45,975 nucleotides of DNA from Crenothrix polyspora. GTDB taxonomy: Bacteria > Pseudomonadota > Gammaproteobacteria > Methylococcales > Methylomonadaceae. The notes under the pieces were generated by a model. The model worked only from the letters and a program-made list of their open reading frames with translations, did not search any database and had not been told where the DNA came from. Positions 1 through 9,555 of this stretch are shown here, piece by piece. Within the stretch, counting starts at the first letter, position 1. Every line of letters starts with the position of its first letter. The translations under genes were made by a program, and so were the position numbers. Where the stretch lies: the NCBI GenBank assembly GCA_945902915.1, contig CAMDNJ010000006.1, positions 1 through 45,975 of the forward strand. The letters are read 5' to 3'.

Positions 1-12
1 TAGGATTAAAAC

Positions 13-1062
13 ATGAGTTTCTTAACTAAAACAGGGCGATGGTTCGCTAAAGAAAATATTCGAAGAATTAGTTTTATCGTTATTTTTATCATAATAGCCG
101 TAGTTGGTGGCCGCCTCACCCATCTTTATGATGTGTCTAAAAAACCTAAAGTAGTGGTTCAGCAGTCTATCGTTGAGGGCGATAACGCCTTAAATATCGG
201 TCGTTACGCCGAAGCGCAGCGAATTTTTGCGGCAGAATTTAAGGGCAATAGCAAAAATAAGGAGGCTGAATGGGGGCTAAAAATAGCTGAACTTAGACAG
301 TCGCTATTAATGCCGACCTTTAAAGCAGATCTTGATGCCATTTACCAAGAAGATCCTAATGATGCCTATGTTAATTTCTTTATGGGTGAATATTACGCAG
401 CAAATCAGCAGTCTGATACAGCTATAACCTATTATAATCAAGCCATCGCTTTAAATTCAAAGTTGGCTGAAGCGCATTTTAAGTTGGCTGAACTTTACGA
501 GCAGCAAGGTCTTTTAGAAGCTACTAATGTTGAGTTGCTTAAAGCTGTCGATATAGCCCCCATCACTAAATACCGGAATAAGTTGGGGACCTTGTACTTT
601 AAGCAAAAGCGTTATGAAGCCGCTATTAAAGAATATGGAAAAAACCAAGGGTATCCGCTTTCTGCACTTAAAAGCGCTATGATTTACTGGCATCTTGAAT
701 ATTTAAGTCAGGCCTTAAACTATCAAAAACAAGCACTAGGTTTGCTCGAAAATGAAGCACTGATGACTAAGCCTGAAAATCAAGAGCCTTGGTATTTTGA
801 GATCATGCCTAAAAAAGTCATTAGTTTGAGCGAGCTAAATCAGAAATTAGCTTATGCCTATTACGGCTTATCAGTGAGTTTTTATTTGCAAGGTGATACG
901 CAAAGAGCCGAGAATGCCATACTAAAATCACCTGAATTAAGTGCTGTCCAGCAACTCGACCTTAAGGATTTATTAACAACAGATCTGGATGTACTAGCCC
1001 AAGCAAACGGTGGCTATTCAGATCAAGTTGAAGCTTATAAGCTACGTTACCTGCAGAAATAG
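13..1062 (+). CDS. Membrane-anchored tetratricopeptide repeat protein
   Basis: The 349-residue protein has a short basic N-terminus, one hydrophobic segment at about residues 19-34 and then an all-helical region. TPR-like repeats lie at roughly 53-86, 117-150, 151-184 and 185-215; the 117-184 pair is clearest, with the pattern of small residues and NSKLAEAHFKLAELY. This predicts an inner-membrane protein with a periplasmic TPR scaffold that binds other proteins. There is no catalytic motif and I do not recognise a named family. The ATG is preceded by AGGA with a 7-nt spacing. The window opens with TAG, which could be the stop of an upstream gene in the same operon, but that cannot be checked here. 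The C-terminal third (about 250-349) has weaker repeat character. Confidence is high that the gene is real and low for any specific role. Confidence 0.8.
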   Translation: MSFLTKTGRWFAKENIRRISFIVIFIIIAVVGGRLTHLYDVSKKPKVVVQQSIVEGDNALNIGRYAEAQRIFAAEFKGNSKNKEAEWGLKIAELRQSLLMPTFKADLDAIYQEDPNDAYVNFFMGEYYAANQQSDTAITYYNQAIALNSKLAEAHFKLAELYEQQGLLEATNVELLKAVDIAPITKYRNKLGTLYFKQKRYEAAIKEYGKNQGYPLSALKSAMIYWHLEYLSQALNYQKQALGLLENEALMTKPENQEPWYFEIMPKKVISLSELNQKLAYAYYGLSVSFYLQGDTQRAENAILKSPELSAVQQLDLKDLLTTDLDVLAQANGGYSDQVEAYKLRYLQK

Positions 1063-1087
1063 AGCCCAAGCAAACAACTATTCCCTA

Positions 1088-1268
1088 GTAGGACGTGCTA
1101 AAGCTTGTTTAGACTCAAAGTAGCTACTACAGAACCTGCTAAACCTTTCTCAGGCTCGATAGAAGCTATAGTAAGTCGTGCTATAGTTTGTTTAGACTCA
1201 AAGTAGCTACTACAGAATCTGCTAAACCTTTCTCAGGCTCGATAGAAGCTATAGTAGGTTGTGCTATA
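1088..1268. repeat. 83-bp tandem repeat, about 2.2 copies
   Basis: Two 83-bp units (1088-1170 and 1171-1253) differ at only a few positions and are followed by 15 bp of a third unit. Each unit starts GTAGG/GTAAG and ends with GATAGAAGCTATA. The repeat fills most of the gap between the convergent TPR gene and lnt. No ORF or clear rho-independent terminator was seen in it. It shares no obvious sequence with the other repeat families of the window. Confidence 0.9.
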
Positions 1269-1301
1269 CATTTATGAGATCCAATAGAATCAAATATAGA
1301 T

Positions 1302-2867
1302 TCAAGTTTTGCCTTGCTTACGTGCTGAAATTAATCCAAAACCCAGTAATGCCAATAAACTGCCCCATAGTAAGCTAGGTACTAGCCAAAACCAGTTTTG
1401 ATAGAAAGTTTCAGGCGGCGTGCTGAGGTAAGGGACTTCATAGAGTCCTGCCCAGGGTTGGTGGATGGGGGATTGTTCAAGGATGTCACCTGACGCCAGT
1501 ACTACCGAAGATATGCCGGTATTGGTAACCCGTAATACGGGTCTTCTAAATTCCACACCTCGGGCTAGAGTCATGTATAAATGTTGGTAAGGTTCTTGCC
1601 AAGTGCCGTACCAAGAGTCGTTGGTAACATTGACGATAAATTGCGCTCCTAAAGCCGCTAAGGAACGCGAAAAGTTTGGGAATAGGCTTTCATAACAAAT
1701 TTGTGCGCCCATCTTATAACCATTCCAATGTAATAGCTGGGTAGGGCCGGCGCCGCGTGCAAAATGACCGGTTTCGGGTAGCCAATCACGTAGGGCAGGA
1801 AAGATTTGTTCGCCCGGTATGTATTCACCAAAGGCTAAAAGGATCGTTTTGCTGTAATGAGGCGGCACGATCTCACCGTCTTTGTTTAACACAAACAGGG
1901 AGTTGGTAATGAGTCGCGATGACGGGTCAACACTGTAAGCACCGGTGATTAAGGGTATTTGTCTTTCATGCAGAAATTGACTGAGTGCTAAGGGGAGGGG
2001 GGTGAATTTGAATGCCTCGCCCAGTAAGGCGGGGAATGCGGTTTCAGGCCATAACACAAAATCGATTTTTTTATCGGCGTGAGCTTTGAGTGCTTGATCG
2101 GTGAGTGTTAAATAACGGTGAAGAATTTCTGTGCTATAGCCTTTACCTAATTCGGCCGCGAGTTTTTCTGAGTTCTCGATGCTGGCTTGAATTAATAAGG
2201 TGTTAAAGGCTGCATCGGGTACAGGCAATCGGGCTTTAAGCCAAACGCCGCCCATATTGAGTAATATAAAGCCGCTAATAACACTAGCCAATATTATTTT
2301 TCCAGTGTTGTGCTTGCGCTGTTGCCAAGCGATATATAAGGGTAGATTGCATAATAAAGTGGCGGCACTGAGTCCGCTAAAACCTATGAACTCAGCCCAT
2401 TGGTAAATAGGCAGATGGGCACCATACCAAGAATAACCAAAGTTCCAGTCAAACAAGGTGAGTGAATAAGCCTCGCAGAGTAGGGTGATAATAGTCATTA
2501 AGCCTAGTGAAAGCCTCTCTGAGCCTTTTAATAAGCGTCGAGATAAAAACCATAGCAGACCGGCTAAAGGCACATATAAGTGCGCTATTAAGGCATAGAA
2601 CAATAAACCGATGACAGCAAAGGGCCAATCCAGATGGGCAAATTCATGCAATAAATAAGCGACCCAATTAAAGCCGATTAAGGTAAATACAAAGGCCGTG
2701 ATGAATCCGCCCAGTAGTACGTATTTAAGATGGGTTTGTCTGCTCCAGAACAGCCATAAAGGTACAAAACAGAATAAAGAAGCCCACGGCGGGAAGGGAA
2801 TATAACTGGTGCCGATTAGGATGCCCGATAGTATGGGCAGGAACCAAGATTTGAGTGGTTTGTTCAT
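1302..2867 (-). CDS. lnt: Apolipoprotein N-acyltransferase
   Basis: Lnt transfers the third acyl chain to the N-terminal cysteine of lipoproteins at the periplasmic face of the inner membrane, the last step of lipoprotein maturation. The 521-residue protein is close to the usual length of about 510. Its first 215 residues are multi-spanning hydrophobic helices, followed by a carbon-nitrogen hydrolase domain and a last membrane segment near 495-515. The catalytic triad is visible as E275 (in LWPETAFP), K340 (in HYSKTILLAFGEY) and C391 (in QICYESLFP), matching E267, K335 and C387 of the E. coli enzyme. It lies downstream of parA on the same strand, with an R2 palindromic repeat between them. 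In E. coli lnt and leuS also lie in the same chromosomal region. Confidence 0.97.
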   Translation of the reverse strand: MNKPLKSWFLPILSGILIGTSYIPFPPWASLFCFVPLWLFWSRQTHLKYVLLGGFITAFVFTLIGFNWVAYLLHEFAHLDWPFAVIGLLFYALIAHLYVPLAGLLWFLSRRLLKGSERLSLGLMTIITLLCEAYSLTLFDWNFGYSWYGAHLPIYQWAEFIGFSGLSAATLLCNLPLYIAWQQRKHNTGKIILASVISGFILLNMGGVWLKARLPVPDAAFNTLLIQASIENSEKLAAELGKGYSTEILHRYLTLTDQALKAHADKKIDFVLWPETAFPALLGEAFKFTPLPLALSQFLHERQIPLITGAYSVDPSSRLITNSLFVLNKDGEIVPPHYSKTILLAFGEYIPGEQIFPALRDWLPETGHFARGAGPTQLLHWNGYKMGAQICYESLFPNFSRSLAALGAQFIVNVTNDSWYGTWQEPYQHLYMTLARGVEFRRPVLRVTNTGISSVVLASGDILEQSPIHQPWAGLYEVPYLSTPPETFYQNWFWLVPSLLWGSLLALLGFGLISARKQGKT

Positions 2868-2942
2868 GATTTTTAACGTTTAAGCTGCAATCGGTAGGGT
2901 GTGAGGCAAAACCGTATGTTGAACGCCTCAGCACCCTAAGCG

Positions 2943-3001
2943 CTGGAGTGCAATAGCTTCAGCTATTGCCTTTTAAAACAGCCAAAGCTGTTTTACTCCA
3001 A
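2943..3001. repeat. R2 palindromic element, copy a (two hairpins inside GGAGT/ACTCC arms)
   Basis: Outer arms GGAGT (2945-2949) and ACTCC (2995-2999) enclose two perfect hairpins. The first is CAATAGCT/AGCTATTG (2951-2958 and 2961-2968). The second is AAAACAGC/GCTGTTTT (2975-2982 and 2987-2994). The whole can fold as a three-way junction. It sits between parA and lnt, both leftward, so it would be transcribed in any read-through mRNA. Confidence 0.85.
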
Positions 3002-3014
3002 GCACACGATTTTA

Positions 3015-3791
3015 TTAACTATTATGAATCTCGGCATACAAGGCGCGAAATTCGTCACTCAGTTTATGGGTTGGTACGTAATGAACCAGTGGTTGAGAGA
3101 CCGAGTGAGATTCTCTGACTTTAACAGAAGGTGAAATCATGGCAGCAAGGACTGGTAAGCCTTCAGCGATGAGTTCTTCGACCAATTGCCTAGGTAAATT
3201 AGCTTGTTTTTGAAATTGATTAACGATAATGCCTTCAATTTGCAAATTTTGATTATGATCTGCCTTAACCTCTGCGACGGTTTGTATCAGGGTGTAGAGA
3301 GCTTCTCTGGCAAAGGTGTCGCAATCGAAGGGTATTAAACATTTGTCGGCAGCGATTAAAGCAGATTGGCTGTAGAAATTCAGTACCGGCGGAGTATCCA
3401 TATAAACGGCATCAAAGCCTTCTAGTTTTTCTAACGCTTCTTTTAATTTGAAGATTTTAAAGCGCGATTCTAAACGACCTTGCAAAGGCTCAAGTTCAGG
3501 ATGCGAAGGTAATACAAATAAATTAGGAAAGGGCGTTTCATGGATAAGCGTCTCAATTCCATTGTTGCCGCTGCCGAATAAAGACAGGCTTAAGGTATCT
3601 TTAAAGAATTGGGCAATGGTTTTATCGCTGTCGTTGACTTTATGCCCTAGCAGATATTGGGTGGTATTGCCTTGAACATCTAGGTCAATAACCAACGTAC
3701 GTTTGCCTTCAAGCGCACTGATGGCGGCTAAATTACAGGTAATTGTAGATTTACCGACACCACCTTTCTGATTAAAGATGACTCTGCGCAT
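3015..3791 (-). CDS. Orphan ParA/MinD-family ATPase
   Basis: This 258-residue protein begins almost directly with a deviant Walker A motif, KGGVGKST at residues 9-16. It continues with LVIDLDVQGN (switch I region) and DAVYMDTPP (Walker B), the order found in ParA-type P-loop ATPases. Such proteins form ATP-dependent dimers that bind nonspecific DNA or membrane and position chromosomes, plasmids or protein complexes. No ParB gene or parS-like site was seen beside it, so it is an orphan ParA and its cargo is unknown. It is 59 nt downstream of the DUF1451 gene on the same strand and upstream of lnt. The ATG overlies the Walker A start, leaving no room for an N-terminal DNA-binding domain, which makes this a short type Ib-like ParA. 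Confidence 0.9.
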   Translation of the reverse strand: MRRVIFNQKGGVGKSTITCNLAAISALEGKRTLVIDLDVQGNTTQYLLGHKVNDSDKTIAQFFKDTLSLSLFGSGNNGIETLIHETPFPNLFVLPSHPELEPLQGRLESRFKIFKLKEALEKLEGFDAVYMDTPPVLNFYSQSALIAADKCLIPFDCDTFAREALYTLIQTVAEVKADHNQNLQIEGIIVNQFQKQANLPRQLVEELIAEGLPVLAAMISPSVKVRESHSVSQPLVHYVPTHKLSDEFRALYAEIHNS

Positions 3792-3850
3792 GTTATTTCC
3801 TATGAAATCAATTAGATAAAAATCGCATTATAAGCCAAGAGCTTATAATA

Positions 3851-4336
3851 TCAAATACGGATAAAGGTTTTAGCTTGGCACTTAGGGCATTCGGGGATTT
3901 CGCTGGTGGTTTTGAAGGCGATTTCTTTACCGCAGGCGTCACAGATAAAGGTGCCAGGGATGGTAATGTCACCACTATGATAAACATGCGTGGTCGCTAA
4001 TTGTTTTAGTTTTTCAAGTTCAATGCGTGTTTTGTCAGCGACACTTAAAAAAGCATCCAAGGTGAAGTTTTCTAGTAATTCAATGTCGAATTTAAACCAT
4101 GCTGAAAGTGAATTGTTATCTTCTTTGGGCGATAAGCCATGAGCGGCTTGTTCAATATCACGTTTAATATAAGTAGAAAGTTTATTGAGTTCCGTAGCTG
4201 TTATGTCGCTACTTTGGCCGGTTTTTGTTTTTGAGATTTCTAAAGCTTCAGCGAAAGTATGCAAAGTGTCTTCCATGGTTTCATGTAGATGCTTCATGAA
4301 ATCAGCATAGGCGGCGATAAGTTTATTGTTATTCAT
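3851..4336 (-). CDS. Zinc-ribbon protein of the DUF1451 (YbeL) family
   Basis: The 161-residue protein is helical for its first 115 residues and ends in a four-cysteine zinc ribbon: C132-x2-C135 and C150-x2-C153. This is the arrangement of the DUF1451 zinc-ribbon family, whose E. coli member YbeL also lies beside leuS. Gene order therefore supports the assignment. The molecular function of the family is not established. It is divergent from leuS with an 82-nt gap that must hold both start regions. It is followed by parA on the same strand, so the two may be co-transcribed. Confidence 0.88.
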   Translation of the reverse strand: MNNNKLIAAYADFMKHLHETMEDTLHTFAEALEISKTKTGQSSDITATELNKLSTYIKRDIEQAAHGLSPKEDNNSLSAWFKFDIELLENFTLDAFLSVADKTRIELEKLKQLATTHVYHSGDITIPGTFICDACGKEIAFKTTSEIPECPKCQAKTFIRI

Positions 4337-4418
4337 GGTCCAACTCCTGAAAATGACGCTTTAGATTTAAGCAACTGTGGGGTATTCTAACGCTTTTGAC
4401 TGGTAAAAGACGAGAAGG

Positions 4419-6869
4419 ATGCAAGAAAATTATCAACCGCTCGCTATTGAGCAAGACGTACAAGCTATCTGGGAAAGCTCAGGTGTATTTAATGTGTCTG
4501 AATCTTCTACACAGGAAAAGTATTATTGCTTATCCATGTTCCCTTATCCTAGTGGTAAATTGCATATGGGTCATGTGCGTAATTACACCATTGGCGATGT
4601 TATCAGTCGTTATCAGCGCATGTTGGGCAAAAATGTTTTACAGCCTATGGGTTGGGATGCTTTTGGTTTGCCTGCTGAAAATGCAGCCATGCAACATGGC
4701 GTTCATCCCGCTGATTGGACCTATGAAAACATAGACTATATGCGCGACCAGCTTAAACGCTTGGGTTTTGGCTATGATTGGAGTCGCGAACTGGCGACTT
4801 GTGATCCTAGTTATTATAAATGGGAGCAATGGTTTTTCCTTAAGCTGTTAGACAAAGGTCTTGTTTATAAAAAAACGGCGCCGGTTAATTGGTGTCCGCA
4901 TGATATGACCGTGCTGGCCAACGAGCAGGTGATCGATGGCTGTTGCTGGCGTTGTGATACCCAAGTTGAACGCAAAGAAATCGCACAATGGTTTTTAAAA
5001 ATCACCGCCTATGCCGATGAGTTGTTAGCGTCTTTAGAGTCTTTAGACGGTTGGCCAGAGCAAGTGAAGACCATGCAAGCCAATTGGATAGGTCGTTCTG
5101 AAGGCGTGGAAATGGATTTTCCCGTAGCCGATATGGCTCAGCCTTTACGCATTTATACCACGCGTCCCGATACCTTAATGGGTGTTACTTATTTAGCAGT
5201 CGCTGCTGAACATCCCTTGGCATTACAAGCTGCAATAAATAACACGGCTATTAGTGATTTCATCAATGATTGCAAAATGATGGAAACCTCAGAAGCGGCC
5301 ATGGAAACCATGGAAAAGCGCGGCATAGATTCTGGCATTAAAGCACAACATCCCCTTACCGGTGAGTTAGTGCCGGTATGGATAGCCAATTTTGTGTTAA
5401 TGGGTTACGGCACTGGCGCGGTGATGGCTGTACCGGCTCATGATCAACGTGATTATGAATTTGCGACTAAATATGGCATTGCTATCAAGCAAGTGATCTT
5501 TGCTAAAAACGGCGAAGAGGATGATTGTTCAGAGCACGCTTATACCGCAAAAGGCGTGTTGAAAAATTCCGCTGAATTTGATGGCTTAACATCAGAACTC
5601 GCATTTGTGGCGATTTCTGAAACCTTAGAAAAAGCTCAGAAGGGACTACGTAAAACCAACTTTCGTTTACGTGACTGGGGTGTTTCCCGTCAACGCTATT
5701 GGGGTGCACCCATTCCCGTCATTTATTGTGATGATTGCGGCACTGTGCCTGTGCCAGAACAGGATTTACCCGTAGAGTTGCCTAGAGACGTAGTGTTGGA
5801 TGGCTCGCAGTCTCCTTTAGTGGCGCATCCGACTTTCTCTCATGTTGCTTGTCCTTCATGTGGTAAAGCTGCGCGTCGTGAAACGGATACCTTTGATACT
5901 TTCATGGAGTCATCTTGGTATTTTGCTCGTTTTGCCAGCAGTAAAGCCGATAGTATGCTGGATGAAAGTGCTAAATATTGGTTGCCTGTAGATCATTATA
6001 TCGGCGGTATTGAACATGCGATTTTGCACTTATTATATGCACGTTTCTTTACCAAACTCATGCGTGATGAAGGCTTGCTCGTCTGTGATGAGCCGTTCAA
6101 GAAGTTATTGACGCAAGGCATGGTGCTGAAAGATGGCACGAAAATGTCCAAATCTAAGGGTAATACCATCGACCCGCAAGGTTTGATCGACCAATATGGT
6201 GCCGATACTGTACGTTTATTTATCATGTTTGCAGCGCCGCCAGAACAGTCTTTGGAATGGTCGGATAGTGGCGTTGAAGGTGCGTTTAGATTTTTGAAAA
6301 GACTTTGGAAGCAAGCCTATACGCATAACGAAGCGGGTGGCTCTGCTGTTGCTTTGGATAAGTCATCGATGACAGATGAGCAACAATCGGTGCGTCGATT
6401 TGTACATCAAACTATTCAGAAAGTCAGTCATGATGTGGGTGTGCGTACTATTTTTAATACCGCAATCGCCGCCAATATGGAGCTAGTTAATACTTTATCT
6501 AGGTTTGTCGATGAGTCTGATAATGGTAAAGCTATACGACAAGAAGCGTTGGAAGCGATCGTATTGATGTTATCGCCTATTGTTCCTCATATTTGTCATC
6601 AATTATGGCTGGATTTAGGTCATCAGCAAGCGGTGTTGGGTGTTGCTTGGCCTCAAGTTGATGAGTCAGCTTTAGAGCAAGATACTATTGAGCTGGTCAT
6701 ACAGGTGAATGGTAAGTTGCGTAGTAAGATTTCAGTTTCGATTACGGCTAGCTCTGAAGAGATACAAGCGCAGGCACTGAGTGACGAATTAGCGCTTCGA
6801 TTTATTGACGGCAAACCGATTAGAAAAGTGATTGTTGTGCCTAAAAAGCTGGTTAATATTGTTGTTTAA
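4419..6869 (+). CDS. leuS: Leucyl-tRNA synthetase
   Basis: A cytoplasmic class Ia aminoacyl-tRNA synthetase that charges tRNA-Leu. The 816 residues include the HIGH signature as HMGH at 49-52 and the KMSKS loop at 575-579 (AAAATG at 6141). Between them is the editing (CP1) domain, with the threonine-rich YTTRPDT motif and [13 protein letters not shown]. The tail [11 protein letters not shown] is typical of bacterial LeuRS. It is somewhat shorter than the 860 residues of the E. coli enzyme, but all core motifs are present. The ATG at 4419 follows a GAGAAGG ribosome-binding site. It leads a leuS-lptE-holA operon, as in enterobacteria. Confidence 0.99.
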   Translation: MQENYQPLAIEQDVQAIWESSGVFNVSESSTQEKYYCLSMFPYPSGKLHMGHVRNYTIGDVISRYQRMLGKNVLQPMGWDAFGLPAENAAMQHGVHPADWTYENIDYMRDQLKRLGFGYDWSRELATCDPSYYKWEQWFFLKLLDKGLVYKKTAPVNWCPHDMTVLANEQVIDGCCWRCDTQVERKEIAQWFLKITAYADELLASLESLDGWPEQVKTMQANWIGRSEGVEMDFPVADMAQPLRIYTTRPDTLMGVTYLAVAAEHPLALQAAINNTAISDFINDCKMMETSEAAMETMEKRGIDSGIKAQHPLTGELVPVWIANFVLMGYGTGAVMAVPAHDQRDYEFATKYGIAIKQVIFAKNGEEDDCSEHAYTAKGVLKNSAEFDGLTSELAFVAISETLEKAQKGLRKTNFRLRDWGVSRQRYWGAPIPVIYCDDCGTVPVPEQDLPVELPRDVVLDGSQSPLVAHPTFSHVACPSCGKAARRETDTFDTFMESSWYFARFASSKADSMLDESAKYWLPVDHYIGGIEHAILHLLYARFFTKLMRDEGLLVCDEPFKKLLTQGMVLKDGTKMSKSKGNTIDPQGLIDQYGADTVRLFIMFAAPPEQSLEWSDSGVEGAFRFLKRLWKQAYTHNEAGGSAVALDKSSMTDEQQSVRRFVHQTIQKVSHDVGVRTIFNTAIAANMELVNTLSRFVDESDNGKAIRQEALEAIVLMLSPIVPHICHQLWLDLGHQQAVLGVAWPQVDESALEQDTIELVIQVNGKLRSKISVSITASSEEIQAQALSDELALRFIDGKPIRKVIVVPKKLVNIVV

Positions 6870-6926
6870 TAAGGTTCATAAGGTGGACTTTGCTCACCTT
6901 TGTGCACGATAATTTTAGGAGTGTAT

Positions 6927-7424
6927 GTGCTAATAAAAAAATCAGTCATTGTCTTGATAGCTTTGTTATTAAGTGCTTGTGGCTATCATTTGCGGGGAGC
7001 TTTTGAGCTGCCCGCGGGCATGAAAAATATCTTTTTGGACGGTGGTTCGGCACCGTTGCAATCGGAATTTAACAAAGCGATGAGCCTATCAGCAATTCCT
7101 ATTGCGGCCTCTGCTGAAACAGCGGGTATTGTTATTCGAATATTTGATGAAATCAGTCAGCGTAGAGTGTTATCGTTGGCGGCAACCGGTGTAGCCAACG
7201 ATTTTGAATTAGGTTATCAAATGGAATATGAAATTGTTGATGCTAAAGATAATATATTGATGGCGAGACAACTGATTGAAATTAAACGTGAATATTATAA
7301 TGATCAGTTAGCTATCATCGCAAGATCGAATGAAGAGTTGATCATTATAAACGAAATGTATCTTCAGGCTGTGCGTACCATCGTCAATCGCGCCAAATCT
7401 GTTATTGATGCAAAGCCTAAATAA
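6927..7424 (+). CDS. lptE: LPS-assembly lipoprotein LptE
   Basis: LptE is the outer-membrane lipoprotein that plugs the LptD barrel for lipopolysaccharide export to the cell surface. I chose the GTG at 6927 (165 residues): AGGAG at 6917-6921 ends 5 nt before it, and the lipobox LLSAC then places the acylated cysteine at residue 18. Longer in-frame TTG or GTG starts at 6900 and 6921 would lack a ribosome-binding site. The mature protein opens GYHLRG, a hallmark of LptE. It lies between leuS and holA, as in E. coli. An ATG at 6925 is out of frame and hits a stop at its third codon. Confidence 0.95.
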   Translation: MLIKKSVIVLIALLLSACGYHLRGAFELPAGMKNIFLDGGSAPLQSEFNKAMSLSAIPIAASAETAGIVIRIFDEISQRRVLSLAATGVANDFELGYQMEYEIVDAKDNILMARQLIEIKREYYNDQLAIIARSNEELIIINEMYLQAVRTIVNRAKSVIDAKPK

Positions 7425-7426
7425 TT

Positions 7427-8434
7427 ATGCGTATTAAGCTTGGACAGTTAACTGCCGAGTTAAAAAAAGGTTTAAAGCCCATTTATTTTATTACGGGTGA
7501 TGAGCCTTTACAATTAGGCGAAATGGCCGATGAGATTAGAAAAGCAGCAAGATTAGCTGGTTATGACAATCGTGAAGTTATTACAGTCGATGCAAATTTT
7601 GAATGGAATCAATTAGCTTTTTTAGCGGATTCCATGTCTATATTTGCAGATAAAAAAATCATCGATTTAAGATTGCCTAGTGGCGTGCCGGGAACTGATG
7701 GTGCTAAGGCTTTGGTCTCTTATTGTGGGCGATTGCAAGAAGATAATTTACTACTTATTACCGCAGGGAAACTGGCTAGTGCGGCATTAAAGACGCGATG
7801 GTTTGAGGCTTTAGATAAGCAGGGTATAGTCATTCAAGTTTGGCCATTAGAAGGACAGGATTTAATTACCTGGTTGCAACAGCGACTCCAGCAGCGAGGC
7901 TTGTCAGCTGACACTGATGGACTGCGTTTATTAGCTTCAAGAGTTGAAGGTAATTTGTTGGCGGCAGCTCAAGAAATAGAAAAGCTCTATGTGCTTTATG
8001 GTGAGGGGAATCTAAGTCAGCAACAAATCTTTGAAGTAGTGGCTGATAATTCAAGATATGATGTGTTTAAACTCATTGATAGCGTTTTGTCGGGTCGAGT
8101 AGATCGTATTGTTAAAATCTTGTCAGGCTTGCGGGGGGAAGGTATTGCCGCTCCTGTCGTGTTGTGGGCGTTGACACGCGAAGCGCGCAGCTTGATTAAA
8201 ATTAAATGGGCGATTGCAAGTGGACAATCCAGAGACTTGGCTTATAAAAACAACCAAATCTGGGATAAGCGCAAACAGTTAATCAGTCATACATTAAATA
8301 GGCTGAGTGACAAAGATTTAACCAGCATATTGAAATTGGGCGCTAAAGCCGACAGACAGATAAAAGGTCAGCAATCAGGTGATGCTTGGGAAACTTTGCG
8401 TGAGATTTGCTTGATGTTTGGAATAGTTAAGTAA
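7427..8434 (+). CDS. holA: DNA polymerase III delta subunit
   Basis: The delta subunit is the wrench of the clamp loader that opens the beta sliding clamp. The 335-residue protein is of normal length. It has the N-terminal pattern KPIYFITGDEPLQLGE, where delta keeps a P-loop-like fold without a working Walker A, and the C-terminal helical collar (DLTSILKLGAKADRQIKG). Its ATG comes 2 nt after the lptE stop, indicating translational coupling. In enterobacteria nadD follows holA. Here the next gene is fdxA, separated by 162 bp. Confidence 0.97.
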   Translation: MRIKLGQLTAELKKGLKPIYFITGDEPLQLGEMADEIRKAARLAGYDNREVITVDANFEWNQLAFLADSMSIFADKKIIDLRLPSGVPGTDGAKALVSYCGRLQEDNLLLITAGKLASAALKTRWFEALDKQGIVIQVWPLEGQDLITWLQQRLQQRGLSADTDGLRLLASRVEGNLLAAAQEIEKLYVLYGEGNLSQQQIFEVVADNSRYDVFKLIDSVLSGRVDRIVKILSGLRGEGIAAPVVLWALTREARSLIKIKWAIASGQSRDLAYKNNQIWDKRKQLISHTLNRLSDKDLTSILKLGAKADRQIKGQQSGDAWETLREICLMFGIVK

Positions 8435-8596
8435 AACAAGGCGCTTTTAGTGTTTACGCTTATTTCGATAGAACATTAATCCTTAGCTAATGATTATCTC
8501 CATAATAAAAAATTATAAAACATTATATTAAGGCATATTCCTTTCTGCTATCATTGCAATTTAAATTAAAATTCCCTAAATCACCAGGTAAGATAA

Positions 8597-8920
8597 ATGA
8601 CCTTTGTAGTCACAGAAAACTGTATAAAATGTAAATTTACTGATTGCGTCGATGTATGTCCCGTTGATTGCTTCCATGAAGGACCAAATTTTTTAGTTAT
8701 TGATCCTGATGAGTGTATCGACTGCACATTATGCGAGCCTGAATGCCCTGCAAATGCAATATTTGCTGAAGACGAACTTCCAGAAGGCCAAGAAATATTT
8801 ATTCAATTAAATGCAGAATTAGCTAAACAGTGGCCCATACTTACTGAAGTAAAATCACCACTTCCAGAAGCTGATAATTGGAACGGTAAAGAAAATAAAA
8901 TTCAGTTATTAGAAAAATAA
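8597..8920 (+). CDS. fdxA: Seven-iron ferredoxin (3Fe-4S/4Fe-4S)
   Basis: A small soluble electron carrier of 107 residues, very close in sequence and length to Azotobacter ferredoxin I as I remember it. Nine cysteines are seen at 9, 12, 17, 21, 25, 40, 43, 46 and 50. By analogy with that protein, C9, C17 and C50 hold the 3Fe-4S cluster, and C21, C40, C43 and C46 hold the 4Fe-4S cluster. The long C-terminal extension ([12 protein letters not shown]) is typical of the family. It appears to be a single-gene unit: 162 bp separate it from holA and more than 600 bp from lon. A ribosome-binding site, AGGTAAG, precedes the ATG. Its electron partner is not indicated by the context. Confidence 0.97.
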   Translation: MTFVVTENCIKCKFTDCVDVCPVDCFHEGPNFLVIDPDECIDCTLCEPECPANAIFAEDELPEGQEIFIQLNAELAKQWPILTEVKSPLPEADNWNGKENKIQLLEK

Positions 8921-9537
8921 TCTTTTTATAAAATATGAGTGGTGTATGAAATTAGTGTTTTTCAATATCACTTAAGGTTACGACATCTCGATCTAAAATC
9001 CTTCTCTGTAGTGTGGTAATCTGCGAAGTGAGGTTTTTTAGTTTGAGATAGTTGTAGAACTTGCCCCTACCCTACCTCGAAAAGCCTACAAACCATGTAG
9101 CAAAGGTTCTTACTCTCAAAATACGCCAGCGTTTATTTCTGGACTGCCCGTGCTACTTCATACCCTATTTTTTGTCCGATGCTGGCAATTTAATAGTCTC
9201 CTGTTCCGCTTTGCCTTTAAATCCCTTAAGTTATGATGAGATAGAATTGGATATGGGTTGACTCTATTGCGCAGCTATATTCAATTTATTGAAGTTCAAG
9301 GTAGTTTTTAATGAGATGTTGCATTTTTGGGTTACTGAAAAAGTATTCGGTTTGTTTTCGGTCATTTCGTGAACTTTATTTTCATAGAGTATGATGAGGT
9401 GAATCTTAGGGAACCATAGGTGCATAACTATTTTAATTAAGGTGTTAACTCATAAAAATTTATATGGATTACAAGAATTGTATTTTTATTTACTTGCTAT
9501 TTTGATTGTCGCCCTCATAATCTTCTAATCTAAAAAA
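8921..9537. other. 617-bp intergenic region between fdxA and lon
   Basis: AT-rich sequence with no convincing gene, terminator hairpin or member of the repeat families found elsewhere in the window. A 66-codon open frame at 9061-9261 has no ribosome-binding site or recognisable domain and is not called. The final 50 bp contain a possible heat-shock promoter for lon. Confidence 0.6.
9493..9519 (+). promoter_or_regulatory. Possible sigma-32 (heat-shock) promoter of lon
   Basis: CTTGCTA (9493-9499) and CCCTCATA (9512-9519) are 12 nt apart. They resemble the sigma-32 consensus CTTGAAA and CCCCATNT with several mismatches. The site lies 36 bp before the lon start codon. lon is a heat-shock gene in E. 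coli, so the position fits. The match is imperfect, so this is a suggestion only. Confidence 0.35.
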
Positions 9538-9555
9538 TTGCTAAAGGTTCTGTTT

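Noticed and set aside
3015-3791. Plasmid or integrated-element origin suggested by a ParA gene
   Set aside because: No parB, parS-like repeats or replication gene nearby; the flanking genes are conserved chromosomal housekeeping genes.
9061-9261. 66-codon open frame between fdxA and lon
   Set aside because: No ribosome-binding site and no recognisable domain; it lies in an AT-rich gap and looks accidental.
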